From contig WION01000046.1 in assembly GCA_015039365.1 (NCBI GenBank), forward strand, positions 1-64,000: a stretch of 64,000 bases of DNA. The letters are read 5' to 3'. Each line of letters starts with the position of its first letter. Position 1 is the first letter of the stretch. Origin of the DNA: Amanita rubescens (lineage: Eukaryota > Basidiomycota > Agaricomycetes > Agaricales > Amanitaceae). Made by a program: the position numbers and the translations under genes. This document shows, in pieces, positions 10,387 to 21,189 of the stretch. The notes beneath the pieces were generated by a model that saw only the letters and a program-made list of their open reading frames with translations, had not been told where the DNA came from and made no database searches.

Positions 10387-11595
10387 TTGCTGCTGCTGTT
10401 GCTGTTGTTGTTGGTCGGGAGCAGTAGGGGCATAAGTTGGCGCCCAGGGGTATTGACCGTTCGCCATGGCGGTTTGTACGATTTGTTTGTATGTTTCATT
10501 CCAAGCTTCGTCTATACCGCCGTACTGGGAAAACGTGGATAGAATGAGGCAGAGGTATATGACGCCTATGGCGAGGAAAACGGAGACGATAATTTTGACG
10601 TCGAGGGGGATGGGGTAGAGGCCATGAAGTGGAGTTGTGCTGCCCGAGGTCTGCCAGACGACGGCCATGAGACAGACGACGAAGAGGATGAGGGACCAGG
10701 ACAACCAGACAAAGGGGAGGGAGAGGAGGACAAAGACGTTCCACCAAGCGCCGTTGTCTGGGTGAAGAGCGTCCTGAAGGGGTTGTGAGTGTCTGGAGTT
10801 GGCAAAAGAGAGATGACATACCCTAGCCCACTGCATTGCTTTGTGGGGTCTTCGCATCGTTTCGAAGCGAATAACGTACAAGCAGCCAAAGATGAGGCTC
10901 ATGAGCGCGCTGATGAGGGACATGAGGGCCGTACACTGAACGAGAGGCGACCCTGCTCCCCCAAGTTGAAAAACGTTGTAAATGGCAGTGAGGAGCAGGA
11001 CGGAGACGATGTTGAGTGTGTTCCATTCTTTGAGGGTGGAGTCGATAAAGTCGCTCCATGAGCGCTTGACTTCTTCCCAATGGCGTGGTCTGAGAGAATT
11101 GACTGTTGGACCACCAACATAGTGGGAAGCTATTTCGTGTTCTGTGAGACTGACGCGTACGAAGATTTGGTAGACGCGTGCACGATAGAAGAAGGGGAGG
11201 AAGAGAAGCAAAGCAATGTAAACGAAGCGAGGTAAAGAGATTATAGCGCGTAGGAGTCCTTGAAGGTCGTTGGTGGAGGGGAGGAGATCTGGCATTACGG
11301 GAGGGAGTAGATTATATTGTGGAAAAGCAAGTGGAGCGCGCCAACTATCAACGTAATTTGGTAAAGGTTGGATAGGCGCGGTCGATTGAGGAGGCTGCTG
11401 TTGCTGTTGCTGTTGTTGCGGAGGCTGTGTGTACATACCTGTAATTGAAGGGATTTGCGGTTGCTGCTGCTGCTGTGAATAGAATTGGCGCCAATAATAA
11501 TCATCTGTAACAGGGGGTTGTTGTTGTTGCTGAGGCAGGGGCAAAATTGGCGGAACGATCGAAATCGGAGTCCAAGAAGAAGCCATGAATTTCAT
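9784..11595 (-). CDS. polyglutamine-containing multi-pass membrane protein, conserved fungal family of unknown function
   Basis: The frame starts at ATG 11595, with a second ATG at 11586. The N-terminus has several short Q runs. Hydrophobic segments follow, near IISLPRFVYIALLLFLPFF, NIVSVLLLTAIYNVFQL, CTALMSLISALMSLIFGCLY, WWNVFVLLSLPFVWLSW/SLILFVVCLMAVVW and IIVSVFLAIGVIYLCLIL, giving at least five membrane spans. A 48-nt phase-0 intron (10774-10821) lies between KAMQWAR and DALHPDNGAWW; the frame happens to stay open across it. The SRHWEEVK-like loop and the WWNVFVLLSLP stretch recall an Agaricomycete membrane family that I know only as hypothetical. A 34-residue glutamine tract precedes a long Pro/Ser-rich tail. 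The gene is divergent from KRE6 copy 2, with 38 bp between the start codons. A second, degenerate copy of its first codons lies beside KRE6 copy 4. Confidence 0.65.
10312..10413 (-). repeat. 34-codon mixed CAG/CAA glutamine tract
   Basis: Thirty-four consecutive Gln codons, a mixture of CAG and CAA. The mixture suggests the tract is selected as protein, or is old, rather than being a fresh pure trinucleotide expansion. Confidence 0.95.
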
Positions 11596-11633
11596 AATAT
11601 TATAATATTGCCACGTGTGTTTCTTTTTCTCTC
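11596..11633. promoter_or_regulatory. very short bidirectional start region
   Basis: Only 38 bp separate the ATG of the polyQ membrane protein (minus) from the ATG of KRE6 copy 2 (plus). The segment is AT-rich, with a TATAATATTG stretch and CCACGTG, an E-box-like hexamer. The same CCACGTG sits just upstream of the start of KRE6 copy 4. Confidence 0.5.
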
Positions 11634-13837
11634 ATGACCGACCCCCTCGAAGACGATGCCATCCGTTCTGGCACGTCTACTCCTCATGAGTTCTCCGGAC
11701 TCCTTTCTCACTCTCTCTCAGACAATCAACTCACTTCTCGTACAACTAGATTCTCTTCTCCCCTCAACCCAATGTCACCGCGCAGGTTATCATCCCACGG
11801 CTCAATGATACTTTACCGCCTCGCAGAGGACAAGACGGCGCTACTTCCACCGAGATTCGCGTCTGCCCGAAACTCCCTCATTTCAACATCAGGAGACTCC
11901 TACGTATCATTTAGGTCAGACTCAAAGTACCCCTCCACCGTCCTCAAAGGCTCTCACCAAGGCCTCGTACCTTACGAGTATGATCCCACACACGACCAAC
12001 TCGATCCCCCAGACGATGAAGACCAACTCCACGATCCTCGCTCAGACGTTTACCTCAAAGCTGACGCCAATGCTATGCCGTGGAGAGGCATCCTCAACGT
12101 CGGCCTCTTAATCCTTATCATTCTCGGCCTCCTCACTCTTTTCATCTTTTACCCCGTGTATACCTGGTACACTCAACTATCCAAGTACGCCGCAGAAGCC
12201 AACAACATTCGCGTCAACGCAACCGGTACGGTTCCTATTCTCTTCCGCTAGCAACTTCTCACCATTTTGACATTTTCATAGGCCAATCACCGTTACTGTG
12301 AGAACTTATTCCTATTTCCGTCTTCCCCTTCTTCTCATCCTCTCCAGAATCCATCTCCCGGACCTAATAGACACCAGCAACCCCCACCTCTGCAAAAAAA
12401 CGAACGGGTTTCGACGGTCAAGAATACGACCTCGTCTTTTCCGACGAATTTAACACCCCTGGCCGGACTTTTTACCCTGGCGACGACGCTTATTGGGAGG
12501 CCGTCAACCTGTGGTACTGGCGCGACGGGCGATCTAGAATGGTACGACCCCTGGTCAAATCACCACACGCGACGGTTACCTCGTCATCACCATGGACTCT
12601 GCCGACACCGTCCAAGCCAACCTCACCCCCAACTCCACCGCCCCCTTTACCTGCCGCAGACAACCACGCCCTAACCTACCGCTCCGGCATGCTCCAATCA
12701 TGGAACAAATTCTGCTTTTCAAGCGGGTACATCGAAGTATCAGCATCCTTCCCAGGCCCGGACCAAAACACGCAGGGATACTGGCCGGGCGCATGGACAA
12801 TGGGAAATCTCGCAAGACCAGGCTACCCTGCCACCACTTCCGGATTGTGGCCGTACACCTACGATTCGTGCGACGTCGGGACGTTCCCTAACCAAACCTA
12901 CCCAAACGCCTCATGCGCCCGCTTCAGCCGTCTACTCTGCTTTTTCCAGAGCCAAATACAACTACGCCCTAAGCTGGTTACCAGGCCAACGTCTTTCCGC
13001 CTGTTCATGTCCCAACTCTGACCACCCAGGTCCATCCCATTCTACAGGCCGAGGTGCACCCGAAATCGATATATTCGAAGTTGAAAAAGATAAAGTAAAC
13101 CCGACGGGTCAAGTCGCTTCTCAAAGCGCGCAATTCGCACCGTTTACGCATGATTACGTTTATGCGAACGATACGCAGGACGAGTTTGTTATTTATAATA
13201 CGAGTGAGGCGAGGCCGAATACGTATAGGGGGAGTGCGGTGCAGCAGGCTGTGTCGAGTTTGGCGACTGTGCCTGGTGATATGTTTCAAGGGAGTGGCGC
13301 GGTGTTTCATACCATGGGTGCGTGTGGGGGTGTGTTTCATTTGAATACTGACCGACCGAGATTAGGCTTCGAGTATTGGGCCGATCCATCCGATAGACCC
13401 AATAATTTTATCACATGGCAAGTTGACGGGTCCCCGAGTTATCGACTTGGAGCGAGCGCTGTAGGTCCTGATACGGGTACGAACGGAACTGGAGTTGGAC
13501 AACGACTTATACCGGAAGAACCCATGTCGATCGTGCTCAACCTAGGCATATCACCGAATTGGCAAACCATCGACTTAACGACGATGATCTTTCCCGCTGA
13601 GTTGAGGATAGACTATGTGAGGGTGTATCAGAGAAAGGGGAGTAAGAATGTCGGTTGTGATCCGGCTGGGATATCCGACGATGGAGTATATTAATAATCA
13701 TATCGACGCGTATACGAGTGAGTCTTTTCCTTTTTTTCTCTTTCTCTCCCGAATTTGACGACACGCGTATAGATCCGAATATGACGACGTGGGAGTGGCC
13801 GATACCAACGAATAGCGCTTACCATGGAGGTTGCTGA
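11634..13837 (+). pseudogene. KRE6/SKN1-like GH16 protein, copy 2, with multiple single-base frameshifts
   Basis: The N-terminal part is intact: a Ser-rich cytosolic region, the YEYDPTHDQLDPPDDED stretch and one transmembrane span (ILNVGLLILIILGLLTLFIFY). The luminal GH16 part keeps recognisable blocks: LVFSDEF, SGMLQSWNKFCFSSGYIEV, WPGAWTMGNLARPGYPATT, the active-site GRGAPEIDIFEVEKD, WQVDGSP and RIDYVRVYQRKG. Compared with copy 4 it has at least five one-base insertions (about 12525, 12547, 12648, 12910 and 13671), each breaking the frame. Kinase genes on both sides are open, so blanket sequencing error seems unlikely but should be excluded. Functional homologues are ER/Golgi type II membrane proteins needed for beta-1,6-glucan; this copy should not give a full enzyme. 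Confidence 0.8.
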
Positions 13838-14187
13838 ACGGTATACAGAGAGAGAAGAGAAACGGCATATGGACTCCCTCTTTTTTTATTTTCTTTCAAA
13901 AACGACACTTTTGGACCCATTCTGTACACATTATCGTCCCTCCGCACGTATGCTACACTCTTTTTTTGTTCAGATTGCGCTCGCTTTTTTCTTTCTTTTC
14001 CTTTATTCAATCGTTAAAGTATTTGTAGTAGGGAGGGGTAATGTGCGGGGGTAGAATGTGATGCAGGTGAAAGAATAAAGGAGTAAATGTGTGCGCGGGG
14101 ACGAGATGAATTGATGTATAGGATGGCATAACGTTCTCGAAGAGATACATATGAATGAAGCAGATTTGTCTGCATACATATAGATAA

Positions 14188-15576
14188 CTAGTACCGGTTC
14201 AAGATCAGGCATATCAAGCTTTCTACAACATCCTTCATTCTTGGTCGTTCCGATGGTTCCCTCGTCCAGCAGTGCTGAATTATGTCCCACGCCTCGTCAC
14301 TCAAAGGTGGCTGATCTTGTCGAGGCGGTAGTACGCCCCGAGAGACGAGTCTCATGATTTGAAGCTCCCTTCTACCCGCAAAAGGCACAGTATCATAATG
14401 AATCTTGGCAGTTACAGTAAGCAAGAGCCATGTCAATATGCTTATCAAAACTTACTTGATAATAAAGGCATCCAAATGCATAGACGTCCGACATTTGCGT
14501 TCTCAGAGGAACGACATCATCAAAGGTGTCATCATCCTCCGAGAGTCCAAACAACTCTGGGGCTGCGAAGTTGATTCGGAGGGCTCCTGATCCGGTGTTT
14601 GTAGCTGCCGAGAGACGTGTTAATCCAAAGCCAACAATCTGAACGTGGAAGTTGTCATCCAGGAGAACATTTGCCTAAAGAAAAGGGTCAGGATTTCAAC
14701 ATGCTAAATATTCAGGTGAAATACCCCATTGATATCACCGTGAACCAGGCCTTCTGAATGGATGTATTCAAGGCCTTGAGCCACTTGCAGTATCTTCCAT
14801 GATATGAGCATCTATGAACGGTGGAAGGAAGAGAAACCGTACGCGTTTTTCTATCTCAGCTATCGATGGATTTGTTCGCTGACGCCAGTGGCGTAGAGTG
14901 CCATTCCTCATATATGGCGAGACAAGGAAGAGTTGTGGTGCCATTCCGTCAAGTTTACGTTTGTGGATTCCTAAAAATGGGAGCACAAACTTGTGTTTCA
15001 GAAATTGCCACGTCAACGCTTCACGACAAAAGGCCTGTTGGCGTAAACGGCCTGGTAATAATGACCAGTTAAGTGACTTACAACGTCGTGCAATACTTTG
15101 AGAACAACAACAGCCCCCTGTAGTTTGCCCCTGAAAACGTACCCGAACCTACCCATACCAATGTAATCGCGCTTGACAGGTATACCGACTCCAGTCACTA
15201 TCAAGGATGGTGGAATAACGGGTATCTTTGAGATAACTTTGATCATGAATCGTCTTGCTCGCTGGTCAATGTTCACGCCAGTTGGATCCTGGTTTAGTAA
15301 GCGATGATCGCGATGCAAGTGGAGCATGAAATCCAACAGATTCTTCGCGTCTAAGGCTTGGCTTAAATCTCCTGCGACATTGGCATAGTCTTCCCTGGAT
15401 AACAGCTTCCATACAAGATCGATAGTCGTCACGTTTACGACAGACGCAATGGAAGATCTGGGCTAATGGACGTTAATAGAGTGCATTCTGCATTTCGCGA
15501 CGTTGCATACTTTCTTATCGTTGAGCAAAGAGAGTAATGATAAGAGGGTACTGTTTAGTATGCGAGGAGGGTTATA
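14188..15576 (-). CDS. kinase unit K2 (predicted pseudokinase, DFG to GFG)
   Basis: Exons 15511-15576, 15082-15462, 14843-15034, 14725-14793, 14456-14674 and 14188-14403. The shared module (LLSREDYANVAGDL ... RARRFMIKVISKIP) and the kinase fold are intact and open. The metal-binding DFG motif reads IVGFGLTR: Asp is replaced by Gly. The catalytic loop is HGDING rather than HGDLRG, and the ATP lysine context is VVLKVL. The loss of the DFG Asp predicts weak or no phosphotransfer while the frame is preserved, as expected for a regulatory pseudokinase. The partial paralogue K6 (26013-26705) shares its divergent features. Confidence 0.85.
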
Positions 15577-18523
15577 CTATGGATTGGAGAACATTAGTAA
15601 AGTATTCTCAATAAGAACTTCGCTCTGCGTACCGAGGTACTAGTAGTGCCGGATGTTGATGCCACTGGGAATCGAAAGAGGGGCATCGAATGAGTTATGG
15701 CAATCAGGCTTTCAACAACATCTTTCATTCTCGGTCGTTTCTGTGGTTCCGTCGCCCAGCACTGCCAATTCACCTCCCATGCCTTATCACTCAAAGGTGG
15801 CTCCACTAGTCGACGTGGACGTTTACCATGAATGACAAGGACCATGATCTGTACATCTAGCCTACCAGCAAATGGTATGCTATCATAATGGATCTGGCCA
15901 ATTCAGCGAGGGTGTCAGTACATTTTTATGACGCACTTCATAACAAAGACATCCAAACGCATAGACATCTGACATTTGCGTTCTGGCTGGCTCAACAGCG
16001 AAGGGGTCGTTGGCATCCTCAAGCAATCCAAACAACTCTGGAGCCGAAAAGTTGATATGTTTTGCTCCCGATTGGGTATTCGCAGCGTCTAAGAGTTGAG
16101 TTAATCCGAAATCTGTAATTTGAACGTGAAGATTGCCATCCAAGAGCACATTGTCCTGAGGAAAAGGCATCAACATTGCGGAATATCATGCTTGAGTTGG
16201 AATACCCCTCGCAGGTCACCGTGAACAATCCCTTCCGAGTGAATGTATTCCATGCCTTGGGCCACTTCCAGTATCTTCGTTGGTGGTGAGCATAAACAAA
16301 GAGCAGAAGAACGAAAAGCCATACACGATCCCATGTCTCGTTAACAGATGGTTTTGCGTTCTTCCGCCATTGGGCCAGCGTGCCATTCTCCATATAAGGG
16401 GAGACAAGGAACATTTCCTCTTGTTGTTTATAAATTCCCAGGAATGACAGTACGAACTCATGCTTGAGCGTTGCCCACACAAATGCCTCTCGACAGAAAG
16501 CCTATTAGAACAAAGGTCAATAGTAATTCTAGAACATAGACAGGAAGGACTAACAACATTGTCACCGGTTCGATACAATGCTTTCAGCGCAACAATCTCC
16601 CCCCGTAATTCTCCCTTGAAAACGCGCCCGAACCCACTATCTTGAATGTAACCGGGCTCGACCGGTACTTTGACTTCAGTTATGATCAAGGACCGTGGTA
16701 TCACGGGGTTCGTAGATATCATTTTGAACAACAACCGTCTTGCCCGTCGGTTGAAGTCGATAGACGCATCCGGACTTGATAAGAGACGATTACGAAGCAG
16801 GTAAAGAATAAAATCCAACAAATTCAAGACATCTGAGATCTCGCTAAGTCGTGTGGCAACGCTGATGTAGTCTTCGGGGTATAACAGATTGCATAGAAGA
16901 TCTATAATTGTTGTGTTTATCACGGACGTGATCGAAGATCTAGGCTACGGCTCGATATCAGATTGCGTTCCGCGGTTGAGATGCTGTGTACCTTCTTGTT
17001 TTTGAGTATAGAAAGTAGTGATGAGAGGGCATCACCGTCACCAGGACTGCGAGGAGGCTGATATGGATTGCCAGAGAATATTAGTCAAGTGGTCTCAATA
17101 AAAACCTTGGTCGACGCACATTGGCTAAGAACATTGACTTAGATATAAGCATAGCAATCAGGCTTTCAATGACATCTTTCATTTTCGGTCGTTTCCGTGG
17201 TTCCATTGCCCAGCACCGCTGAATCACCTCCCATGCCCCATCATTCAAAGGTGGCTCATCTTGTCGATCCGGTCGTTCATTTCGAACAACTAGGGCCGTG
17301 ATCTGTAGTGCTGACCTACCAGCGAAGGGTATACTATCATAATAGATCTAGCCAAATCAGTAAGGGTATCAATATGTGTTTACGACGCACTTCATAACAA
17401 AGACATCCAAATGCATAGACGTCTGACATTTGCGTTCTGGGTGGCTCAACAGCAGAGGGGTTGTCGGCATCCTCAGGCCATCCGAATAACTCTGGGGCTG
17501 CAAAGTGGAAATGTTTTGTTCCCGATTGGGTATTCGTAGCGTCTAAGAGTCGGGTTAATCCGAAATCTGCAATTTGAACGTGAAGATTGTCATCCAAGAG
17601 TACATTGTCCTGAGGAAAAGGTGTCAACATTTCAAAATATCATGCCATTTCAGTTGGAATACCCCTCGCAGGTCACCGTGAAAAATCCCTTCTGAGTGGA
17701 TGTATTCCATGCCTTGGGCCACTTCCAGTATCTTTGTTTGGGGGTGAGTATCAACGAGAAGCAGAAGAACGAAAAGACGTACACGATCCCATGTCTCGTT
17801 AATAGATGGCTTTTCGTTCTTCCGCCAATGGGCCAGCGTGCTATTCTTCATATAAGGCGAGAGAAGGAACATTTCCTCTTGTTGTTCATAGATTCCCAGG
17901 AATGGCAGTACGAAGTCGTGCTTGAGCATTGTCCACATCAATGCCTCTCGACGGAATGCCTGTTGGAACAGAAACGAACGATGACATTTAGAACTTGAAG
18001 CGCATGAAGGACTTACGACGTTGTTATCACACTTGTGCAATACTTTGAGCGCGACGATTTCCCCCCGTAACTCGCCCTTGAAAACACCCCCAAAGCCACC
18101 ACGACCGATGTAATCGCGCTTGGCCGGTACTTGGACATCGGTCACCATCAAAGACCGTGGTATCACGGGTTTAGTAGATATGATTTTAAGGGTCAACCGT
18201 CTTGCCCGTCGGTTGAAGTCGATAGACGCATCGGGACTTGATAAAAGACGATTACGAATGAGGTGAAGCATAAAATCCAACAAATTCGCGACATCTGAGG
18301 TCTCGCTAAGCTGTGTGGCAATGCTGACATAGTCTTCAGGGTATAACAGATTGCACAGAAGATCCATAGTTGTTGCATTTACGACAGACGTGATGGAAGA
18401 TCCAGGCTATGGCCTTCGTCAGAGTGTATTCCCCACTGCAATGACGCGCACCTCTTTGTTGTTGAGCATAGAAAGTAGCGATGAGAGGGTGTCACCGCCA
18501 CTTGCACCAGGTCCATGGTCCAT
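14188..18523 (-). CDS. predicted tandem triple-kinase protein (K4-K3-K2)
   Basis: Eighteen exons, all multiples of three and all phase 0, can be joined into one 1159-residue protein: unit K4 (residues 1-385), K3 (386-779) and K2 (780-1159). The links are GT-AG introns 17058-17119 and 15577-15632. The exon after each link starts with PPR and continues into LLSxLN, the half-module that begins every kinase here. K4 starts with ATG at 18523. K3 and K2 have no ATG in their first exons: the ancestral K3 ATG is now ATA, and the K2 upstream ATG is followed by an in-frame TAG. They are therefore hard to express alone. If linking introns are not used, K4 stops at 17081 and K3 at 15594. The order would be active-looking kinase, kinase with a degraded P-loop, and pseudokinase. 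The single-transcript model is inference; the three domains are certain. Confidence 0.6.
15594..17057 (-). CDS. kinase unit K3 (TKL-like, degraded glycine loop)
   Basis: Exons 16992-17057, 16555-16944, 16325-16501, 16206-16274, 15937-16155, and 15893 down to 15633 or 15594. HGDLRG, ITDFGLTQ, APELFG and VALKAL are retained, so the catalytic Asp, DFG Asp and ATP Lys are present. The glycine loop reads IQDSGFGRVFKG where the others have IGRGGFGGVFKG, so two loop positions are changed, including one conserved glycine. The first exon has no ATG. A GTTAGT donor is used at 16554. It sits between K4 and K2 and is best explained as the middle domain of a fused protein. Confidence 0.82.
17081..18523 (-). 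CDS. kinase unit K4 (TKL-like, active-looking)
   Basis: Exons 18452-18523, 18017-18406, 17783-17959, 17663-17731, 17391-17609, and a last exon from 17347 to 17120 (if spliced onward) or 17081 (if read to its TAA). The N-terminus MDHGPGASGGDTLSSLLSML leads into the shared module (LLYPEDY ... RARRLTLKIISTKP). Kinase landmarks are all present: GRGGFGGVFKG, VALKVLH, HGDLRG followed by N in DNVLLD, IADFGLTR, APELFG, DVYAFGC and CWAMEPRKRPKMKDV. HGD replaces the common HRD, as in all paralogues here. Substrates are unknown; such TKL kinases are often expanded in Agaricomycetes. Confidence 0.88.
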
Positions 18524-18660
18524 GCTGGATGCGGTTCTCCGTGATATGGTGCGAAGGATGTCTTCGGCGCTTAATCGTGTGAATGGCGGACAAAAAAGGC
18601 CTGCTGTCCCATTGGGGCGGGATGGGAGCTTGTCACTGCCATCGGTAAACCTAACAGGTC
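18524..18660. promoter_or_regulatory. shared divergent spacer with conserved motifs (K4 / KRE6 relic)
   Basis: Two motifs recur upstream of the kinase clusters. GCTTAATCGTGTGAATGG lies at about 18569-18586, and a GTAAACCTAA box at about 18644-18654. Related copies lie upstream of K5, K7 and, in part, K9 and K10. Confidence 0.5.
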
Positions 18661-19085
18661 TCTCCCCCTCCTTCGGCCGAGGCGCACCAGCCTAAAACCG
18701 ATATCCTTGAAATCGAGAAGGACATAGGCCAGGTCGCTTCTCAGAGCGCACAATTCGCGTCGTTCGCGCACGATTACGTGTATTTGAGCGATTCAGAGGC
18801 CGAATACGTTGAAGGAGTGCGGTGCAGCCTGAGGGTGTGTAGCGGAGGTGCCTAGTGATATGTTTCAAGGGAGTGGAACGGTGCGCATTTTTTATCTCTC
18901 TACCTCTCTTCTTATTCGAATGCTTTGAGTAGTGGGCCGACCTATCCAACGGACGAAACGGAATCTTCGCGTGAGGGTTGGGTTTTGCGCCAAAATGGAG
19001 AGGGACTGACGAGGCTCACAGATCCGAATTTGATGACGTGGCAGTGGCCTATCCCGATGAATAGCGCTTACAATGGAGATTGTTA
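18640..19085 (+). pseudogene. KRE6 relic R1 (C-terminal half)
   Basis: A degenerate match to the KRE6 3' half starts at FGRGAP, immediately followed by a stop, and passes through VPSDMFQGSGT to the terminal NSAYNG block. Several stops and an internal deletion are present. Confidence 0.7.
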
Positions 19086-19109
19086 GAGGGCCAGTCTCTA
19101 CAACCCGGC

Positions 19110-21132
19110 ATGCGCACACAAAGTATCCCTCCACCGTCCTCAAAGGTTCTCCCACCATACGAGTACGATCCCACCCACGACATACCTCCTCGACGAGTCG
19201 ACGACTATGCCCTCCGCTTCAGCACGTCTTCTCCGGCCTCCTCTCAGACTCACACGACTCAATGATCATCGATCGCATCTCACCTCTACCTACAACCCCC
19301 TCGTCTCCACCTCGGGCGACTCCCACATATGCTTCATGTCGGACTCAAAGTGTCCCTCCACGGCCTCGTATCGTACGAGTACGATCCCACCAACGATCAA
19401 ATCGATCCCCCAGACAACGAAGACCTCCTCCACGATCCTCGCTCTGACGTCTACCTCAAAGCCGACCCCAATGGCATGCCATGGAGAGGCAAGGTCTACC
19501 TCTTGATCCTTATCATCCTCGGCCTCACTCTTTTCATCTTCTACCCCGTGTATACGTGGTACACTCAACTGCCCAAGTACGCCCGTCATTCTCCCTACTA
19601 CTAGGTCCTTCTCACCGTTTTTCATGTCACAGGCCAATCACCACTATGACAAGACAACCTCTTTCTATTTTCGTCTTCTCCCTTGACTCTCTCATCATCT
19701 CCAGAATTCAACTCCCGAACCTGGTAGACACCGCAACCCCCAACTCTTCAAAAGCGTGAACAGGCTTCGACGGCAATGAATACGAACTCGTCTTTTCCGA
19801 CGAATTCGAAAATGCCGGTCGGACGTTTTACCAGGCGACGACCGCTACTGGGAAGCCGTCAACCTCTGGTACGCTGCGGCGGGCGATTCAGAATGGTACG
19901 ACTCACCACACGCGACGGTTACCTCGTCATCACCATGGACTCTGCCGACACTCTCCAAGCCAACCTCACCGACCTAACCTACTGCTCCGGCATGCCCAAT
20001 CATGGAACAAATTCTGCTTTTCAAGCGGGTACATCGAAGTATCAGCATCCTTCCCAGGCCCGGACCAAAACACGCAGGGATACTGGCTGGGCGCATGGAC
20101 AATGGGAAATCTCGCAAGACTAGGCTACCCTGCCACCACTTCCGGAATGTGGCCGTACACCTACGATTCGTGCGACGTCGGGACTTTCCCGAACCAAACC
20201 TACCCCATCATGTCAGCCCCAGCCTCAGCCGTCTACTCCGCCTTTTCCAGAGCCAAATACAACTACGCCCTAAGCTGGTTACCAGGCCAACGTCTTTCCG
20301 CCTGTTCATGTCCCAACTCTGACCACCCAGGTCCTTCCTTCTCCATAGGCCGAGGTGCACCCGAAATCGATTTATTCGAAGTGGAAAAAGATAAAGTCAA
20401 CCCGACGGGTCAAGTCGCTTCTCAAAGCGCGCAATTCGCACCGTTTACGCATGATTACGTTTATGGGAACGATACGTAGGACGAGTTTGTTATTTATAAT
20501 ACGAGTGAGGCGAGGCCGAATACGTATAGAGGTGCAGCAGGGTGTGTCGAGTTTGGCGACTGTGCCTGGTGATATGTTTCAAGGGAGTGGCGCGGTGTTT
20601 CATACCATGGGTGCGTGTGTGTGCGCGCGTGCTTGTTTGATTACTGACCGACAGAGATTAGGTTTCGAGTATTGGGCCGATCCATCCGATAGACCCAACA
20701 ATTTTATCACATGGCAAGTTGACGGGTCCCCGAGTTATCGACTTGGAGCGAGCGCTGTAGGACCTGACACGGGTACGGGCGGAACTGGAGTTGGACAACG
20801 ACTCATACCGGAAGAACCCATGTCGATCGTGCTCAACCTCGGGATATCGCCGAATTGGCAAACCATCGACTTAACGACGATGATTTTTCCCGCCGAGTTG
20901 AGGATCGACTATGTGAGGGTGTATCAGAGAAAGGGGAGTAAGAATGTCGGTTGTGATCCGGCTGGGTATCCGACGATGGAGTATATTAATAATCATATCG
21001 ACGCGTATACGAGTGAGTCTTTCCGTTTTTTTCTCTTTCTCTCCCGAATTTGACGATACGCGTATAGATCCGAATATGACGACGTGGGAGTGGCCGATAC
21101 CAACGAATAGCGCTTACAATGGAGGCTGCTGA
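19110..21132 (+). pseudogene. KRE6/SKN1-like GH16 protein, copy 3, disrupted
   Basis: The copy runs from the SKYPSTVLKG region to the terminal PIPTNSAYNGGC. The cytosolic part is frameshifted. The transmembrane block (LLILIILGLTLFIFY) remains. The GH16 active site reads GRGAPEIDLFEVEKD and is intact. Clear lesions are CAG to TAG at the DTQDEF position (about 20477-20479), a lost splice donor after the GCCAATCACCACT micro-exon (AT instead of GT, near 19646), and a deletion after TLQANLT that removes about a dozen residues. It is highly similar to copy 2 in sequence and in its 3' flank, but the lesions differ, so the copies decayed independently. Confidence 0.8.
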
Positions 21133-21139
21133 ACGGTAT

Positions 21140-21163
21140 AGAGAGAGAGAGAGAGAGAGAGAA
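21140..21163. repeat. GA dinucleotide microsatellite
   Basis: About eleven GA units lie just after the copy 3 stop codon. Shorter GA tracts sit at the same place after copy 2 and relic R2. Confidence 0.85.
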
Positions 21164-21189
21164 ACGGCATACGGACTTCTCTTCTTTTT

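Noticed and set aside
10240..10542. Plus-strand frame with a long poly-leucine stretch
   Set aside because: It is the antisense reading of the glutamine tract in the membrane-protein gene.
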